A stretch of DNA of 5,232 bases from Eggerthellaceae bacterium UBA5906. Lineage in GTDB: Bacteria > Actinomycetota > Coriobacteriia > Coriobacteriales > Eggerthellaceae. The stretch spans positions 1,288 through 6,519 of the forward strand of contig DJEE01000083.1 of the NCBI GenBank assembly GCA_002431805.1. Reading direction: 5' to 3'. Below, piece by piece: positions 3,878 through 5,232 of this stretch. Position 1 is the stretch's first letter. Each line of letters starts with the position of its first letter. The position numbers were made by a program, and so were the translations under genes. Below the pieces are notes generated by a model, which saw only the letters and a list, made by a program, of their open reading frames with translations, was not told where the DNA came from and did not search any database.

Positions 3878-4744
3878 ATGAGATTGGGTCCCCAGGAAAC
3901 CGTGTGGATCGCCGGCGCGGCCGGCCGTATGGGCCAGGCCATCGAGCATTTCCTTGACCACAGCCGCTACAAGGTGGTCACCACCGACGCCGAAATCGAC
4001 GTCACGAACTTGCGCGAGGTCATGAACTACGCCGAGTCGTATCGCCCCGACTTCGTAATCAACTGCGCTGCGCTTGCCAGCCGTACCGAGGCCGACGAAA
4101 ACCCTGATAAAGCGTACAAAATCAACGCGCTTGGCGCGCGCAACCTGGCTATTGCCAGCAACGACGTGGGCGCCACGCTGGTGCACCTGTCCACCGACGA
4201 CCTGTTCCCTGAATCATCCGACCACGCGTTCAACGAGTTTGAAACCACCAACCCGCCGCACGTGTACGGCAAGTCCAAGCAGGCCGGCGAGCGCTTCGTG
4301 CGCGAGCTGAACCAGCGCCACATCATCGTGCGCTCCAGCTGGGTATACACCGCGCTGCCCGATGACTTGCTCGGCCGCGCGCTCAAGGCGTCGGCGCAAG
4401 GCAAAACCGTACCCGTTCCCGCCAACCAGTTCGCGTGCCCCACGTCGGTGGACACGTTCGCAAAGTTCGTCATCGCCGTTATGGAGTCAGACGAGTTCGG
4501 CACGTTCCATGCCGCGTGCACGGGCGTAACCAGCCGTTTCGAGTTCTTCGAGCGCGCGTTTGCGCTTGCCGGCCAGCCCACGGGCAACCTGCGCGGCACG
4601 GCAAACCCTTGGCAAGGCTACCGCATCGAGCTTGACGACATGATGGCACGCCTGACCGGCGTGTACGAGTTTCCCACCTGGGAAGACGATCTGGTCGCGT
4701 TCGCGCAGGCGCACAACCTGGCGGCGCTGGCAGCTGGCGAATAG
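3878..4744 (+). CDS. RmlD-like NAD(P)-dependent sugar-nucleotide reductase family protein
   Basis: The 288-residue protein is an extended short-chain dehydrogenase of the dTDP-4-dehydrorhamnose reductase (RmlD substrate-binding) family, cytoplasmic. The cofactor loop is GAAGRMG (13-19). Further family blocks are AEIDVTN (38-44), FVINCAALASRTEADENPDKAYKIN (59-83, not continuous with invariant VINAAAYTxVD), HLSTDDLFPES (103-113), and the catalytic YGKSK with Tyr130 and Lys134; Ser105/Thr106 complete the triad. IIVRSSWVY (149-157) and the GTFHAACTG strand (208-216) follow. Differences from true RmlD are Asp108 where the STDYVF motif has Tyr, and NPWQGYRIELDD (243-254) where RmlD has an RP pair before its Leu-Asp. 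No rmlA, rmlB or rmlC lies nearby. I therefore call the fold and likely reductase chemistry, not rhamnose synthesis. A role as a non-catalytic relative, as in MAT2B-type proteins, is less likely because the triad is intact. The TAG stop overlaps the ribosome binding site of the symporter. Confidence 0.88.
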   Translation: MRLGPQETVWIAGAAGRMGQAIEHFLDHSRYKVVTTDAEIDVTNLREVMNYAESYRPDFVINCAALASRTEADENPDKAYKINALGARNLAIASNDVGATLVHLSTDDLFPESSDHAFNEFETTNPPHVYGKSKQAGERFVRELNQRHIIVRSSWVYTALPDDLLGRALKASAQGKTVPVPANQFACPTSVDTFAKFVIAVMESDEFGTFHAACTGVTSRFEFFERAFALAGQPTGNLRGTANPWQGYRIELDDMMARLTGVYEFPTWEDDLVAFAQAHNLAALAAGE

Positions 4745-4747
4745 GAG
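4743..4747 (+). promoter_or_regulatory. Ribosome binding site of the symporter, overlapping the upstream stop codon
   Basis: AGGAG begins inside the TAG (4742-4744) of the RmlD-like gene and ends six bases before the GTG at 4754. The overlap points to translational coupling. An in-frame ATG at 4772 lacks an equally good site. Confidence 0.75.
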
Positions 4748-4753
4748 CGGCGC

Positions 4754-5232
4754 GTGACCACGGAAATCAACATGGGCGAAAAGCCCAAACGCTTCCATTT
4801 GGGACTTACCGGCAGCATTTTGCTGGCACTGGTACTAGGCTTGGTGTGCGGCGTCATCTTCCACTACCTTGTCCCCGCCGGCACCGTGCGCGACGACGTG
4901 TTCGTCAACGGCATCTTCTACGTGTGCGGCCAAGGCTTCATCCGCCTCATGCAAATGCTGGTGGTGCCGTTGGTGTTTTGCTCGATCGTGTGCGGCGCGT
5001 CGTCCATCGGCGACACCAAAACGCTGGGCACCATCGGCCTGAAAACACTTGGCTTCTATCTGTGCACCACCGCACTGGCCGTAGCCGTGGCGCTCACGGT
5101 AGGCAACCTCATCAACCCCGGCCGCGGCGTGGACATGTCTAGCATGGCAACGTCCGACACATCAAGCCTTTCAAGCTCCACCAACTCCGACGTGTCGTTT
5201 GCCGACACTATCTTAAGCATCATCCCGAAAAA
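4754..5232 (+). CDS. Dicarboxylate/amino acid:cation symporter, N-terminal part (partial, 3' end outside window)
   Basis: The frame is open to the window end, giving 159 residues of a family whose members are usually 400-450 long. It is an inner-membrane secondary transporter of the DAACS/GltP type, coupling import of glutamate, aspartate or C4-dicarboxylates to H+ or Na+. After a short charged cytoplasmic start (KPKR), hydrophobic segments lie at about 16-40 (LGLTGSILLALVLGLVCGVI), 53-82 (containing GFIRLMQMLVVPLVFCSIV, the family's conserved first-repeat helix with the LVVPLVF core) and 95-120 (LGFYLCTTALAVAVALTVG ending INPG). The family-typical GASSIGDTKTLGTIG linker is at 81-95. A Ser/Thr-rich stretch, residues 129-148, precedes a TILSIIP block where the next helix starts. 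The substrate- and cation-binding hairpins and helices are beyond the window, so specificity cannot be read. GTG is chosen as start because AGGAG is six bases away and the gene starts 9 bases after the upstream stop. Confidence 0.9.
   Translation, partial: MTTEINMGEKPKRFHLGLTGSILLALVLGLVCGVIFHYLVPAGTVRDDVFVNGIFYVCGQGFIRLMQMLVVPLVFCSIVCGASSIGDTKTLGTIGLKTLGFYLCTTALAVAVALTVGNLINPGRGVDMSSMATSDTSSLSSSTNSDVSFADTILSIIPK

Noticed and set aside
3554..4186. Minus-strand open frame of 210 codons opposite proC and the RmlD-like gene
   Set aside because: Both plus-strand genes are well supported, and this frame spans their intergenic region without a ribosome binding site or recognisable protein.

Overview
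The window looks like chromosomal DNA of a moderately high-GC anaerobic actinobacterium, most likely Coriobacteriia/Eggerthellales. I infer this from the GC-rich third codon positions, strong AAGGAGG ribosome binding sites, some GTG starts, and the general character of the proteins. No marker gene for taxonomy is present, so this is a judgement and not a proof.

Layout: (1) 1-228, the C-terminal 75 codons of a gene that began before the window, probably with a restriction-endonuclease-like C-terminal fold. (2) 229-666, non-coding: a rho-independent terminator, an AT-rich promoter-like stretch, two copies of a short dispersed repeat facing each other, and two palindromes between them. (3) 667-1356 (+), a Fes/IroE-type alpha/beta-hydrolase esterase with a visible nucleophile Ser and catalytic His. 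(4) 1357-1563, a convergent intergenic region whose hairpin is a clear terminator for the minus-strand gene. (5) 1564-2283 (-), a class I SAM-dependent methyltransferase. (6) 2284-2948, a 665-base gene-free stretch with four more copies of the same repeat, ending in the proC promoter and leader. (7) 2949-3740 (+), proC, pyrroline-5-carboxylate reductase. (8) 3878-4744 (+), an RmlD-like sugar-nucleotide reductase-family protein. (9) 4754-5232 (+), the first 159 codons of a dicarboxylate/amino acid:cation symporter running off the end.

How the genes work together: proC makes proline from pyrroline-5-carboxylate, which derives from glutamate. The symporter family imports glutamate, aspartate or C4-dicarboxylates. 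A metabolic link is possible but is only inferred from proximity. The RmlD-like gene and the symporter are 9 bases apart and the symporter's ribosome binding site overlaps the upstream stop codon, so they are very probably one transcript with coupled translation. The esterase and methyltransferase are convergent single genes with no evident shared pathway.

The most unusual content is non-coding: six copies of a 16-base motif (consensus ACCTACGCACTTCGCG), all in the two gene-free stretches. Four form two face-to-face pairs about 105-115 bases apart. Three lie in tandem upstream of proC at spacings close to whole helical turns. I found no defence, toxin-antitoxin or secretion system that can be supported here.
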